Below, in pieces: positions 10,804 through 20,630 of a stretch of 64,000 nucleotides of DNA. The translations under genes were made by a program, and so were the position numbers. A model generated the notes under the pieces. It had not been told where the DNA came from, searched no databases, and saw only the letters and a program-made list of their open reading frames with translations. Numbering within the stretch: the stretch's first letter is position 1; the number at the start of each line of letters is the position of its first letter. Source of the DNA: Pyropia yezoensis (Eukaryota; Rhodophyta; Bangiophyceae; Bangiales; Bangiaceae); assembly GCA_009829735.1 (NCBI GenBank), contig CM020618.1, forward strand, positions 37,052,894 through 37,116,893. The letters are read 5' to 3'.

Positions 10804-11979
10804 CTACACGTCGTACGTGCGGCACTCGTCGCTCTCGGGCGTCTCCTCACACAGCTTCTCAAGCACCTCGTCCTTGGTCTCGGGCTTGACCGCCACGGGC
10901 ACCACCGGCGTCACATCCTCCACCGTCGCGGTTGTCACCGCCGTGGCGCCCCCCGCGGTCGTCACCGCCGTGGCCACTACCGTCGGCCCGCCAGCCACGG
11001 GCACCCCGCCGTCTGAGCCGCCGCCACCGCCGCCGCTCCCACCTGGGCCGTACGTTTCGTTGAGGTAGTCGACGATGGAGGCACTTTCAAACATCGCCAC
11101 TCCCGTGTTGGGGTCCACCAGGTAGGGCACCTGGAAGCGGCCGGTGAGCTCCTTGAGCTCCGCCCGCTTGACACTCCCCCGCGCGGCTGTGTGCAGCAGG
11201 TGGGGGAGGCCCAACTCACAAAGCCGCTCCGAGACGACCTTGCAAAACGGGCTCGCCTCGTACGCCCACAGCTCAATGAGCTCCGGGCCAGGCGGCTGGC
11301 GGCCCTCCACGGCCGTGCTGCCGCTCATGCCACGGAACGCCGACGCGGCGCCGGCGGTCAAGGTAGTCAGCCCCCCCAGGGAGAGGCTCAATGGTACAGA
11401 CCCGTCTGCGTACGTCTCAAATAGATACTTGACGATGGCGTCCGATTCGTAGCCCGCCCAGCCCGTGTTGGGGTCCTCGAGGTAGGGGAACATGGCCTTG
11501 CCGCCCACGTCAGACACGTAGCCGCGGTGGGCGGTCTCGCCCTTGGGCGTCGGCTTGACCACTACGTCCACGTCCACCATGGAGAGGGCCTCGCGGACCT
11601 TGCGGCAAAACGGGCACGCCGTAAACTCATACACGACCAGCGGCTTGGCGGGCCGGGTGGCGGGGAGGACCGAGGAGGACTCGGAAAAGGTGCCACCCGC
11701 CGCAGACGGCTTGTAGCCCGCCACCAGCGCGCCCGCGCCCGCGCGGACGGCCAGGCCCAGGGAGCCGCCAATCACCTTGAGCGCATTGTCCGGCCGAACG
11801 TAAAAGAGGCGGGGCGTAGGCGCGTCGGGGGTAGGGGGAGGGGGAGGGGACGACGACGCCATCCGCGTGGGCGCGGCGGCCACCCCCGGCCCGCGGCGGG
11901 GGGCGCCGCGCCGCGCCAGCGGCAGGCGGGGTGCCAGGGACAGGCGCGTCAGCGCAGGGGCGGCTGTGACAAACGCCAT
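10804..11979 (-). CDS. plastid-targeted tandem glutaredoxin/GST N-terminal domain protein
   Basis: This 391-residue ORF has an ATG at 11979-11977. The first 45 or so residues are rich in Ala, Arg, Ser and Pro with almost no acid, as in a plastid transit peptide. Two copies of a thioredoxin-fold GST_N/glutaredoxin-like domain follow. The first has CPFC at about residues 122-125, then PYLEDPNTG and YESDAIVKYL. The second has SPFC at about 243-246, then PYLVDPNTG and FESASIVDYL. This double-domain layout is known from cyanobacteria and plant chloroplast proteins annotated as GST N-terminal/glutaredoxin-like. The first site keeps a Cys pair and the second a single Cys. A redox or glutathione-linked role in the plastid is inferred. 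The C-terminus carries a Gly/Thr/Val low-complexity linker and an acidic tail. Confidence 0.85.
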   Translation of the reverse strand: MAFVTAAPALTRLSLAPRLPLARRGAPRRGPGVAAAPTRMASSSPPPPPTPDAPTPRLFYVRPDNALKVIGGSLGLAVRAGAGALVAGYKPSAAGGTFSESSSVLPATRPAKPLVVYEFTACPFCRKVREALSMVDVDVVVKPTPKGETAHRGYVSDVGGKAMFPYLEDPNTGWAGYESDAIVKYLFETYADGSVPLSLSLGGLTTLTAGAASAFRGMSGSTAVEGRQPPGPELIELWAYEASPFCKVVSERLCELGLPHLLHTAARGSVKRAELKELTGRFQVPYLVDPNTGVAMFESASIVDYLNETYGPGGSGGGGGGSDGGVPVAGGPTVVATAVTTAGGATAVTTATVEDVTPVVPVAVKPETKDEVLEKLCEETPESDECRTYDV

Positions 11980-12822
11980 GGCGACTACGAGGGTGGGGAA
12001 AACAGCCGGGTGGGAAGGCGCGAGAAGGGGACGAGGGGTAGGGGTGGGAGGGGTTGGCAGGTGCACAGTGGGGGGGAGCAGAGCAGAGCACACCGGCACG
12101 TATCGGTGAACGAACAGCGGGCGACAGGCTGGTAGTGTGCCCAGTCGCGCCGCGCGACAGAGGCGTGAGGTGACACAGGCGCGGGCAAGGAACAGTCTGG
12201 GGCGCTGGAAGCAGCGCTGCGGGTCCGAGGATGTGTCCCATTCGCGCTTGTGCGGCGCAGGATTTTTTCCACCAGGCCGTCTGAGCCACCAATGGCGTGA
12301 AGAGCCGACGGGCGTTTGTCAAGAAAAGAAAACAACTCTATCACAAACTTACAGCAGATCCGTTGAAGTGTACAGAATTTGAGCATCGAGTCTGTTGCAG
12401 ACGATGCGTGCGGGTGTTGATTTGAACAGTCATCGCGCTTCGGGCACATCCAACCTGGACAGACCAGCCCGTTCCATGCTCGAGCGCCTGACAAGCTACT
12501 GTATACAGTATACTATCGCCGTCGTGGGCGCATCTTTTCTGTCGTTGCGGTGCTCGCCACTGGGGTACCCTGCGGCACCCCCTTCCGCCGTCATGCACCC
12601 GCTGCTGACCTTCGTCCGGCCGCCCCTCCCGCCGCTGCGGCGCCCCCCCCCGTGGTCGGCGGGGCCTGGTCGGCCTGCTCCCCCCCCCCCCGTCCGCCCC
12701 AGGGGCGCCACCTGCCCCTTGCCCCCCGCCCAACCTCTTGGCGGCCGGCCTGCTCGGCGGCGACCTCTCCTCCCCCTTCCCCCCCCCCTTCCCCCCCACC
12801 TCAGCTCTACACCCTCCCCGCC
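11980..12822. promoter_or_regulatory. divergent promoter region (GST-N gene / IMPACT gene)
   Basis: These 843 bases separate two genes that face away from each other. The side next to the minus-strand gene is G-rich on the plus strand and the side next to the plus-strand gene is C-rich. Both genes therefore have a C-rich leader on their own coding strand. A palindromic site around 12495-12512 (CTACTGTATACAGTATAC) sits near the middle. The regulatory role is inferred from position only. Confidence 0.45.
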
Positions 12823-13526
12823 ATGGCCGCCGCGTCGGTGACGGTAAAGAAGTCCACCTTCCACGCCGTCGCCGCCCCCTGTGCCACCGCCGCGGCGCTC
12901 CCCCCGCTCCTCGCCGCCGTCGCCGCCGCCCACCCGACCGCCCGACACGTGGCGCACGCGGCCCGCCTGTCCCCGACCGCCGCGCGCAGCAGCGACGGCG
13001 GGGAGCCGCGGGGGACGGGCGGCGCGCCGCTGCTCGCCGCCCTCGACGGCGCCCGGCTGGTGGGGGTGGCCGTTGCGGTGGCGCGGGTGTACGGGGGGGT
13101 CAAGCTGGGGGTGGGGGGGCTGGGCCGCGCGTACGGGGAGGCGGCAGCCGCGGCGGTGGCGGCTGGCGGGCGTGTGCCGGTGGTGCCGCGGTCGCGGGTG
13201 CGGGTGGCGGCGCCGGGGGGGGGGGGCGTTGCCGTCCTGTACACCCTGCTCGGCGCGTGGGAGGGGGGGGGGGGGGGAGGGGGAGGGGGGGCGAGGGGGG
13301 GGGGGCCGCCGAGGGGGAGGGGGGGGCGGTAGGGGGGGTTGAGGTCGTGGACCCGCCGTCATGGGATGACAAGGCGGCGTCGGGGGGGGGGGGTGTGATG
13401 GTCGTGGACGTGCCCGACGGGGTGCTCGGCGCGTTTGGCGTTGCGGTGCGGGATGCGACGCGGGGGGCGGGGCGGGTGGTGCCCGTGCTGGAGGAGGGGG
13501 GCGGCGACGACGACCAAGGTTGCTGA
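12823..13526 (+). CDS. IMPACT/YigZ (UPF0029) family protein with frame break in a poly-G tract
   Basis: From the ATG at 12823 the protein shows the UPF0029 signature: KKSTFHA near the start, AAHPTARHVAHAARL, then SSDGGEPRGTGGAPLL and ARVYGGVKLGVGGLGRAYGEA. These match the conserved SDDGEPSGTAG and YFGGIKLGTGGLVRAY blocks of YigZ and of the C-terminal part of eukaryotic IMPACT. The reading frame then enters a run of G at about 13260-13330 and stops at 13330-13332. A second frame continues to TGA at 13524-13526 with a plausible C-terminal segment (VMVVDVPDGVLGAFGVAVRD and on). Either a homopolymer length error, a real frameshift or a short intron separates the parts. IMPACT proteins act on translation control through GCN1/GCN2, but this short form has no RWD domain, so it resembles the bacterial YigZ type. 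Confidence 0.8.
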
Positions 13527-15287
13527 GAGGATGTTGCGGCGGTGGGGGGGGGATGGGGGAGAGGGCGCGCGGCCGGCTGGCGGCCAGCCGGGCGTACTTT
13601 CGGTGGAAGGAGGGCGGGTGCGCCGGTGGGGTCGGTCATAATAAGGAGAGCTCACCGCGGGCACGGCTGGCTCGTACGACCGTGAGCGTGGGGCCCAGCG
13701 CTTCTACAGCGCTGTCCGCTGTCAATGTTCAGGCAGAGCACGGGGAGCAGCAGGGAAGCAGGGCCACCGAGATTGGGCCTAGGCATCGTTGGCTGTGCAG
13801 CGCCGCTGAGAAGATGAAATGGGGATGCATCATGCATCGTTGCCTCTGCCTTGCTCACGACCACCACCAGCCTGTCTGCCCGACTGCTGTGCGCAGTGAC
13901 GACGGCAGATCGGCTACAGCTCAATCTCCTTGCATGCAAAAACAGTGCTTGTAAACTATGGCAGCAATCGTCTCCTCCTCCGCACCCGGTCGAGCGGGGC
14001 GCACCTCGCGAGGGGGCGGCGTGCCGCCATTGGCGAAACGGCTGCGTCAGCAGCTGGTCGGCACGCACCGAAAAACGACGGCTGGGACCGCACGATGCTC
14101 GGGCGGCGGACCCCGCACCCAATCGCAAGTCGACGGACAGAGCGCCCGAGCAGGGGCGGGGGGGGGGGGGGGGGCGCGCCCGGGGTGGTGGCCAGCACTG
14201 GGATGGCCGTCGGTGCGTGCAGGGCAGAGGGGCGCAGGCATCTTGGTTGGACCTGCTGGACGGACGGCCAGCCTGGCATCCACCGTCGAGATTTTGCTAC
14301 CCGCCCGTTTTGTGCAGCGCAGGGACGGCGCCCCCGCGGGGGGCCCCCCTCTGGGGATCCTGCGGGGGTGCACGCGCGCGCTGCCGCGCACTGCTGGCGA
14401 CCAAGCCACAGCTGCGCGTGCGCAGCCGGGGGTGAGACCGCCCGCCCCTTGCGACTGCCTTCAAAGCTCCCAGTCACCCGGCCGCGGAAGGAGTGCTGGC
14501 CCGCTTTGTCTTCCCCCACCCCCCTCCTCGAGAAGGCTCGGGCGGGGGCGCGGGGTCGTGGGTCGTGCTCGGTGGTTACGGCACTGATGCAGGCAGGGCG
14601 GGGCGGGTATGCTTGTGCTGCTGGACGGACGGCCAGCCTGGCATCCGCCGTCGAGTTTATCCTGCCTCACCAATACTTTTCTAGCGTGGGGGGGCGCCCA
14701 CCCCTGCCACCCGCGCGGGCGCAGCTGGCGGAAAACGCACACCCGCGTATGTGCGGCCGGGGGCGAGACCACCCACCCCCTCCCTCTGCCATCCACCCGG
14801 CCGCGGAGGGGCGGCTGGCCCGCAGCAACCCCCCCCCCCCCCCCCCCATGGAAGATGGCCCAGAGAGAAACAGGGAAAAGGGCATCATGGTGGATCCTCA
14901 CGGTAGCGAGGGCGCCCGTGGGCCAGCAGGGGCTCCACCCTCTCTGTAACACGCCCCCCCACAACCGCAGCTGCGGCGCGCGTGGGTTCCTCCCCGCCGT
15001 ACCCCCGAGCAGCGACGCGCATAAAGGCCGCGGAGAGCCACCGCCACTTTCACAACGCCGCCGCCACTTGGCGCCTATCCCGCGCCGACACCTCCTTTAG
15101 TTGACCCTCCCAGGCTCCCGCGGTTCCCCAGGCGCCGCCCCCCTTCTTCCCGCACACCAACGTCCACTTGGTGCGGCAGCCGCGCCCTCACTCTCTATTT
15201 GGCAGGGCACCACCCGGGGGGGGTGGGCCGCCATCCGTGCGTTGCCCACCGGCAGGGGCACTCCCCATTCTTTCCGTGGGTTGAGAC
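13527..15287. other. gene-free stretch with a diverged tandem duplication
   Basis: No convincing gene is seen. It contains the direct repeat listed at 14243-14828 and a C run of 18 or so at about 14830-14848. A TATA-like CATAAAGG at about 15020 lies 270 bases before the ATG at 15288 and could belong to that gene's promoter. Confidence 0.4.
14243..14828. repeat. diverged direct repeat, about 360-bp period
   Basis: The string TGCTGGACGGACGGCCAGCC followed by TGGCATCC(A/G)CCGTCGAG occurs at about 14249 and 14619. Both are followed at similar distance by GCCGGGGG(T/C)GAGACC and then CACCCGGCCGCGGA. The two units have drifted and differ by indels. They look like an old tandem duplication of non-coding sequence. 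Confidence 0.7.
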
Positions 15288-17861
15288 ATGCGGGGCCGTT
15301 GGGAGTCCTGTGGGGCACCGCCGTCGCCGCCGGGGGTGCGTATGGTAGCGGCAGCGGCAGCGGCAGCGGCGGTGGCGGTGGCTGTGGCGGTGGCGGTGGT
15401 GCCGTGCGGGGCGGTGGCGCTGCCGCCCCACCGCCCCACCGCGGGCAGCCTGGCGGCCAGCGCGGCGGTGCGGGCAGCGACGACAAAGGTGGCGGCGGCG
15501 GCGGCGACAGCGGTGGGGCCGCTGGTCATCCCCTTTCCTTCCCCGCCGGCCGGCCCGACAGAGGGCCGCTTCCACACCCTCCCTTCTCTACAGTGCCGGG
15601 TGCACCCAGCGGCGCCTGGGGGGGCCTCCCCAGACGCCGCCGCGGTGGTCAACCCGTTCGGCCGGGGAGGGACGGGGTGGCGGCTTCGGGCCACAGCGAC
15701 TGCAGAGACGGTCGTCATCCCGTACGGTGCCGGTACGTGCGCGTCACCGCTCAATGACGGATTCTATCTGTCGTATCTGGCAGCCCCTCACCAGATGCGC
15801 CAGGAGTGGAAATTCATCCCGACCAACACGAATGTGCCAACGGGTGGAGACTCGGACGCGGAGTACGCCTGGGTGGGCGGCGCCTTTCACATGGACATGA
15901 GCAGGGCGGCTATGAATGAGCCCGCCTTCGACCGCCGGAAGACGTCTGAGTACTTTCAACCCCTTTCGTGCGCAAACGCGAAAGAGAAGCCCGCCTTGAT
16001 GTGCGAAGAGGAGGTGATCAGGCTGTTGTCTCTTCATCGAAACCAGAGGGTCGGAAGAATTGACCGACAACGTGGCCTGTATGACGTTCTTACAATCGGA
16101 CGGGAGTCGTTCGGGGTGGTGCTTAACCCGTCCGGTTACGACGTGGCCGCCACAGACATCGCCTCGGGCACATCGGGACGTGAGGCGAGACGCCCGATTG
16201 TGACGTACACGGGCCGCGACGGGCTCACCCGGCCCGTCCTCGCCGGCGACGCGGCGCTGCTGTCACTGGGCCGTGGCATCATGGCGGACCCGTCTTGGCT
16301 GGGCGACTCTTTTCCAGGCAACCTCAGTGCCAGGGTGCTACTCTACGAGTGGCACTCTGGGAAGCAAGGACCGTCGCGGGAGTGGTCGCTGCGCCATGGG
16401 ACCGACGCCACCAACTCGTCGTTCTGGCTGCAAGACGTGGCCAATTTGCTGTGTACATCCCCAATGTCGTCTTTCGTAGCGAACGGCGCGTATTGCGACG
16501 GAGTGGACCACCGTGACCCGCCGCGACATGGGATTCTCCGCGCGGGGGGGCGTCCCATCCCTGCCTCACGTCGCTTCGCCACTGAGCTGCACTCTGGCGA
16601 GACGGAGATGGGCATGAAGTGGACAGTAGTGTTTCCAAGTCAGCCCGTGGTGGCGGACGTTTGCCCGCCTTTCACGGATTTCACGGAGCAGCGCCCCCTG
16701 TGGTTGCTGGGACGTGGTGATCGAGAGCTCCACACAACCGGGACCGCCGGGGGGGCAGAGGTGGAACTGGCTGGGAGACTATCCTCGTGCGCCTATAGCG
16801 GCACGCCAAGTAACGTGCAGATGCCTGGTCAGCAATTTGATGGTCTCGCCCTGACTGCCGAGATGTCCCAGCGCTACCGCCGCGACATTATGCAGGTGGA
16901 CCCGCCCAAGGAGCCTATCTCCGATACTGAGTTTTTTCTGGCCATTTTGGTGCTCGTGCCGGAAGCCGTTGGCATTGCGGTACTGCTGCTGCAGCCGCGG
17001 AGCCAGCACCAGCGGCCTCGATCCCGGTGGTACTGGCGGGAAGCTTTGGCGCTGGTTCTCACGGCTGCCGCCGCCGTCACCACGCTCATTGGCGTGTGGT
17101 ACGTTGACCTGCAGGAGCGCGAAGGCCACGAGTGGCGCGCCGGCGTGGTGCGGTACAGCAGGCGCATCCCTGCTAACGAGACCGAGGACGCATTGTTCAA
17201 CAACGACGAAATCGACTACAGAGGCCGCAACGTCATTGACAACGAGACGCTCATCCTCGTCGCCCGCCTGGGCTACCGCCCCCACCTGACCCGCCGCCTG
17301 TCTGTCGGCTTCACCACCGTCTTTATCATCCTGGTGTTGGCGGTAGCGGGGAAGAAGGCGGCCGCAGAGTGGGAGCGGCGGCGGGCGGCTGCCGGTGACG
17401 TGGGTGTCGTCGGCGGTGATGGCGGCCGACGCGGGGCTGACCGCACCTTCCCACGCTGGTGGCCGTGGCGGCCCCGCGCGGCTGCGGCCGCCGACGGTGG
17501 GGGTGACCTGGCGGCCGCCGCCGCCGGCGACCGGGACACAGACACGGACTCGGACACGGAGGCGGAGGCGGACGCCACCGGCGGAGCCGCCACTGCCGGC
17601 GGCTACGCCCAGGCCACCCGCCCCCGCGGCGCCCGCTGCCGCGCCCTCCGCCGCCGGTGGCCGTGGGGGCGGCCCCGCGCGGCGGCGGCGGCTGCGGCGG
17701 CGGCTGCCGAGGGGGAGGGTGAGCCGGTCGTGGCCGCCAAGGGCGACTGCCGGGGCACAGACACGGATACGGATACGGACGCCAGCGGCGGGGGCGCCAC
17801 CGGCGGCGGTGGGGGCGCCACCGGCGGCGGCGGCGAGGTTGACACGCCAAAGGGAGTGTAA
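15288..17861 (+). CDS. large secreted/membrane protein, three C-terminal TM helices, unknown family
   Basis: This 857-codon ORF starts at an ATG. A long Ala/Val hydrophobic stretch at about residues 19-45 could be a signal peptide, with Met19 an alternative start. The next 500 residues form a complex, normal-composition ectodomain with scattered Cys and N-glycosylation-like sites (NLSA, NSSF). Helices follow at about 548-568, 586-606 and 671-688, with a roughly 65-residue extracytosolic-type loop between the last two (YSRRIPANETED...). The tail holds two copies of a module made of Arg/Trp/Pro (WWPWRPRAA, RWPWGRPRAA), an Ala run, an Asp/Thr repeat (DTDTDSDTEA, DTDTDTDA) and a Gly run. That indicates an internal duplication. 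No family is recognised. A surface receptor-like or wall-linked membrane protein is a guess from topology. Confidence 0.8.
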   Translation: MRGRWESCGAPPSPPGVRMVAAAAAAAAVAVAVAVAVVPCGAVALPPHRPTAGSLAASAAVRAATTKVAAAAATAVGPLVIPFPSPPAGPTEGRFHTLPSLQCRVHPAAPGGASPDAAAVVNPFGRGGTGWRLRATATAETVVIPYGAGTCASPLNDGFYLSYLAAPHQMRQEWKFIPTNTNVPTGGDSDAEYAWVGGAFHMDMSRAAMNEPAFDRRKTSEYFQPLSCANAKEKPALMCEEEVIRLLSLHRNQRVGRIDRQRGLYDVLTIGRESFGVVLNPSGYDVAATDIASGTSGREARRPIVTYTGRDGLTRPVLAGDAALLSLGRGIMADPSWLGDSFPGNLSARVLLYEWHSGKQGPSREWSLRHGTDATNSSFWLQDVANLLCTSPMSSFVANGAYCDGVDHRDPPRHGILRAGGRPIPASRRFATELHSGETEMGMKWTVVFPSQPVVADVCPPFTDFTEQRPLWLLGRGDRELHTTGTAGGAEVELAGRLSSCAYSGTPSNVQMPGQQFDGLALTAEMSQRYRRDIMQVDPPKEPISDTEFFLAILVLVPEAVGIAVLLLQPRSQHQRPRSRWYWREALALVLTAAAAVTTLIGVWYVDLQEREGHEWRAGVVRYSRRIPANETEDALFNNDEIDYRGRNVIDNETLILVARLGYRPHLTRRLSVGFTTVFIILVLAVAGKKAAAEWERRRAAAGDVGVVGGDGGRRGADRTFPRWWPWRPRAAAAADGGGDLAAAAAGDRDTDTDSDTEAEADATGGAATAGGYAQATRPRGARCRALRRRWPWGRPRAAAAAAAAAAEGEGEPVVAAKGDCRGTDTDTDTDASGGGATGGGGGATGGGGEVDTPKGV

Positions 17862-19076
17862 ACTATCCTCCCGGGCGCGCCGCACCCACCCCCAGTGAGT
17901 CCGCCGCGTGGGGCGGGGCCGCCGCCGACGCGCTAGCCCGCCGGGCGGGCGGTGGCGGCGGCGGTGGGCTGCAGTAGGCGGCGGCGGCAGCAGCAGCGAC
18001 GGGGGTGGCAGGCCGGCGGATGCTGGCAGCGGCGGTGGCGGGGATGACGGGCCCGCCGTCGGCGACGGCGGCGACGGCCGCGGCGGGCTGGGTGGCGGTG
18101 GCGGCGGCTGCGGCGGGTCGGCCGACGGTGGCAACCGGGGGGGGAGCCAACGGTGGCGGCCGTGGGGGGAAAGACGCCGGCGTTGGGGGCGGGCCGCCCG
18201 CCGCCGCCGACGGGACGGCGGGGAGGGACAGCGGCGCTTGACGCCGACCGCGGCGGCAATGCACCCACCGACAGCGCTCCCTTGGACGGTGCGGGCGGCG
18301 TCCAGCGCTTGGCGGGGGGGGGATGCCTGCTTTGTGGTCCCGAGGGGATCCTTGCTGGGGCGTGTGAGCCCGCGGAGAGGGACAGAGCTGCCTGCCTCGG
18401 AGGAGGGGGGAATGAGATCATCCTGTGCATGACGCGGCGCGGGGGGCAGGGATGCGTAGCTGGGCCACTGCCCCCTGTTTATTCCAGGTTCTGGAGTAAA
18501 AATGTGTGAAAAACGTTGAACACTTCACTGCCACATGATGGTGTCTTATGACTATGTACTGTACAGTACGTACAAAAGAAGAAGGCGCCTGCCTGTCCGT
18601 CATGGACAGGTGGACAGGTGGACGGGGCGGGGGTGGGTGCCGGCCCGGGTGGGGCGCCGGCAGCGGTGTCGCAGGAAGATGCCCCAAGGGTGCCTGCGGG
18701 CGTCCGCCGGCGGTCGAGGGTGTCTGCCACGGGGATGCCCTGCCATAGCGGGTGGTCCTGCGCCCCAAAACAAGTACGGTGCTTCCCTGGACACTCCCGC
18801 CTTCATCAGCAGGGCGGGCGGCCCGCGCAGCCGCAGCGGCTGGATGATCCCACACAGAAAAACAAAGCAAAAGCATTGAGTGAGGCGCGGCGCCACGCCC
18901 GCGGCGCGGCCGCTGTAGGCCCTCGGCGCGGGCGTGTGCCAGGACCTCCCCCTCAGTATCTACCCCACTGGCGGCGGCGGCGGCGGCGGCGCCCCACCTG
19001 ACGGCGGCCGCCACCCGTGTCAACATCCACACCCAAAGTCTCGACAGCTCCGCCCACACCCTCGACGGTGCCTCGG
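17862..19076. other. intergenic stretch between convergent genes
   Basis: This lies between the 3' ends of the large membrane-protein gene and the haloperoxidase-like gene. Its first 500 bases are GGC-rich low-complexity sequence, open in several frames. A palindromic site with TGTACTGTACAGTACGTACA lies at about 18553-18573. No gene is supported. Confidence 0.45.
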
Positions 19077-20573
19077 TCACTTTTGGCAGTCTGGCAGCCG
19101 GCGGGATCCGCGCGCGCGGCAGCCAGCGACGCGCAGCCCCTCCACCGCGAGCCCCGAGCACAGGTCCGCGCCCGCGTCGATCGCGTCGGGAAAATGGAGG
19201 CCCGCCCACAGGCGGCTCTGCCCACACACCCGCGCCATGTGGGCGGTATCCCGAAAGGTCACGTTGAAGTCCTGCGACGGGAGCTCGGGCCCAAAGTCGC
19301 CCGCGAAGAAGCTGTTGCCCAGCTGCACCTCGTCCCCTCCAAAGACCCGGAGCGCGTCGAGGAAGACGCGGCAAAAGCAGGCCGACGCAGAGGGGTACTC
19401 GGAATGGGGCATGGTCCGCAGGGCGGGGGTGAAGGACGGGTCGAGGATGGAGCGGACGAGGCTCGCCGGCCGCACCGCGTCGTGCCGCAGCTTCTCCCGC
19501 CACACGAGCATCATCGAGTCGTAGAGCAGTCCGTTCACCGTGTACTCCATTGTAAAGTATTGCGCGAGCGTCAGGTTGAGGCCGAGGAGGACCGGGAAGG
19601 TGGTGAGGGAGCCGATCTTGACGTCAAACCAAGCCGCAATCGTCCGCTGCTCCATCGTAGACTCCCGCACCGCGTCGCGGACGGCCGCCGCCTTGGCGCA
19701 CAGGCGGTCGGGGTCGCCCCGGCCGCCGCTTCCCCCCCGGCGGCCGCACTTAAAGTCTGGGGCGTAGGCGTCGGGGTGGCGGTACGGCGGCGGGCTGGTG
19801 GCCTTGCGCAGCACCGAGCGGGGGAGCAGCATCGGGGTCGCCCGGCTCGCCTGCGGGTGCGTGATCTTTTGGCGGATGTACGTGCCCCACCCCCAAAGGT
19901 CCTGATCCAGCGCCACCCACCGCGTCAGGTGCTTGACCCGCTCTGGGGTGTTGACGGGTGCGTAGCCCGTGACCACATCCGTGTAGGGCGCCACCACCGG
20001 CCCGTCGCCGTCTGTGCCGAGCTCGTTGAAGCCATCCCGCTCCAGGTGGTTCTTGATCATTCGCTGCGTCAGCGTCAGCCCGTAACAAGCCGGGTGGTCC
20101 ACCGATGCGTCGTCACAGTCATCGAGAGTCCGCGGAAGGTCCACCCCTTCTTCCTCCACCCCTGCCGCGTGCATCTTTTCCGCGACAGCGTCGCCAAAGT
20201 AACGGCGGTACATGGCAAGCGACGACGCGGCCGCGCACAGGTCAATGGCCTCCTCGGACTGAACTTTCGAGCTGCCGACAGCCGGCAGGCGCTCCCCGTA
20301 CGCGTCGGTGTAGACCACCCCCGACGGGTCGTAGGTCCCCGTGCACTCAAACGCGAGCCCGAGGAAGGTGGTGACGATGCGCGCCAAGGCGGGCACCTCA
20401 AAGCCGGGCTGCCGGTACACGTCCAGCGTGGCGGAGAGGGTGTTGAACCACAGCGACGGCACGCCGGGGGGGCCGATCAGCCGTCGCCGGGGCTGGCCTG
20501 CCGCCCCCGATAGGAGGGTGGCAGTGGCAACCACGACGGTGGCGGCCACCGCAGCCAGCGACAGGCGGGCCAT
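19077..20573 (-). CDS. secreted vanadium-haloperoxidase/PAP2-like protein with altered active site
   Basis: This 498-residue ORF has its ATG at 20573-20571, right after a C run on the coding strand. A signal peptide covers about residues 1-26. The C-terminal third carries the order of motifs seen in vanadium haloperoxidases and related PAP2 proteins: WREKLRHDAVRPASLVR (Lys and Arg contacts), SEYPSASACF in place of the usual YPSGH(A/S) block, and SRLWAGLHFPDAIDAG (Arg plus the His that would bind vanadate). The catalytic His of the SGH motif is replaced, so halide oxidation may be lost or changed. Haloperoxidases are common in red algae, where they use peroxide to halogenate organic compounds. 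The family assignment rests on motifs I can see. Activity is uncertain. Confidence 0.75.
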   Translation of the reverse strand: MARLSLAAVAATVVVATATLLSGAAGQPRRRLIGPPGVPSLWFNTLSATLDVYRQPGFEVPALARIVTTFLGLAFECTGTYDPSGVVYTDAYGERLPAVGSSKVQSEEAIDLCAAASSLAMYRRYFGDAVAEKMHAAGVEEEGVDLPRTLDDCDDASVDHPACYGLTLTQRMIKNHLERDGFNELGTDGDGPVVAPYTDVVTGYAPVNTPERVKHLTRWVALDQDLWGWGTYIRQKITHPQASRATPMLLPRSVLRKATSPPPYRHPDAYAPDFKCGRRGGSGGRGDPDRLCAKAAAVRDAVRESTMEQRTIAAWFDVKIGSLTTFPVLLGLNLTLAQYFTMEYTVNGLLYDSMMLVWREKLRHDAVRPASLVRSILDPSFTPALRTMPHSEYPSASACFCRVFLDALRVFGGDEVQLGNSFFAGDFGPELPSQDFNVTFRDTAHMARVCGQSRLWAGLHFPDAIDAGADLCSGLAVEGLRVAGCRARGSRRLPDCQK

Positions 20574-20630
20574 GGTGGGCGGCGGGCGACTGTGTGCTGT
20601 GGGGGGGGGGGGGGGGGGCAGGGAGGAAGG
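20574..20630 (-). promoter_or_regulatory. C-rich leader of the haloperoxidase-like gene
   Basis: On the coding (minus) strand an unbroken C run of about 18 lies 20-40 bases before the ATG, followed by GCCCGCCGCCCACC. The same kind of tract precedes most start codons in this window. It may be part of the core promoter or of the 5' UTR. Confidence 0.4.

Noticed and set aside
14849..14949. 33-codon ORF right after a C run
   Set aside because: It has the leader-like C run but is too short and has no recognisable feature.
17908..18432. 174-codon plus-strand ORF after the membrane-protein gene
   Set aside because: It is made of GGC and CGG repeats giving Gly/Arg runs, with no domain and shadow frames on both strands.
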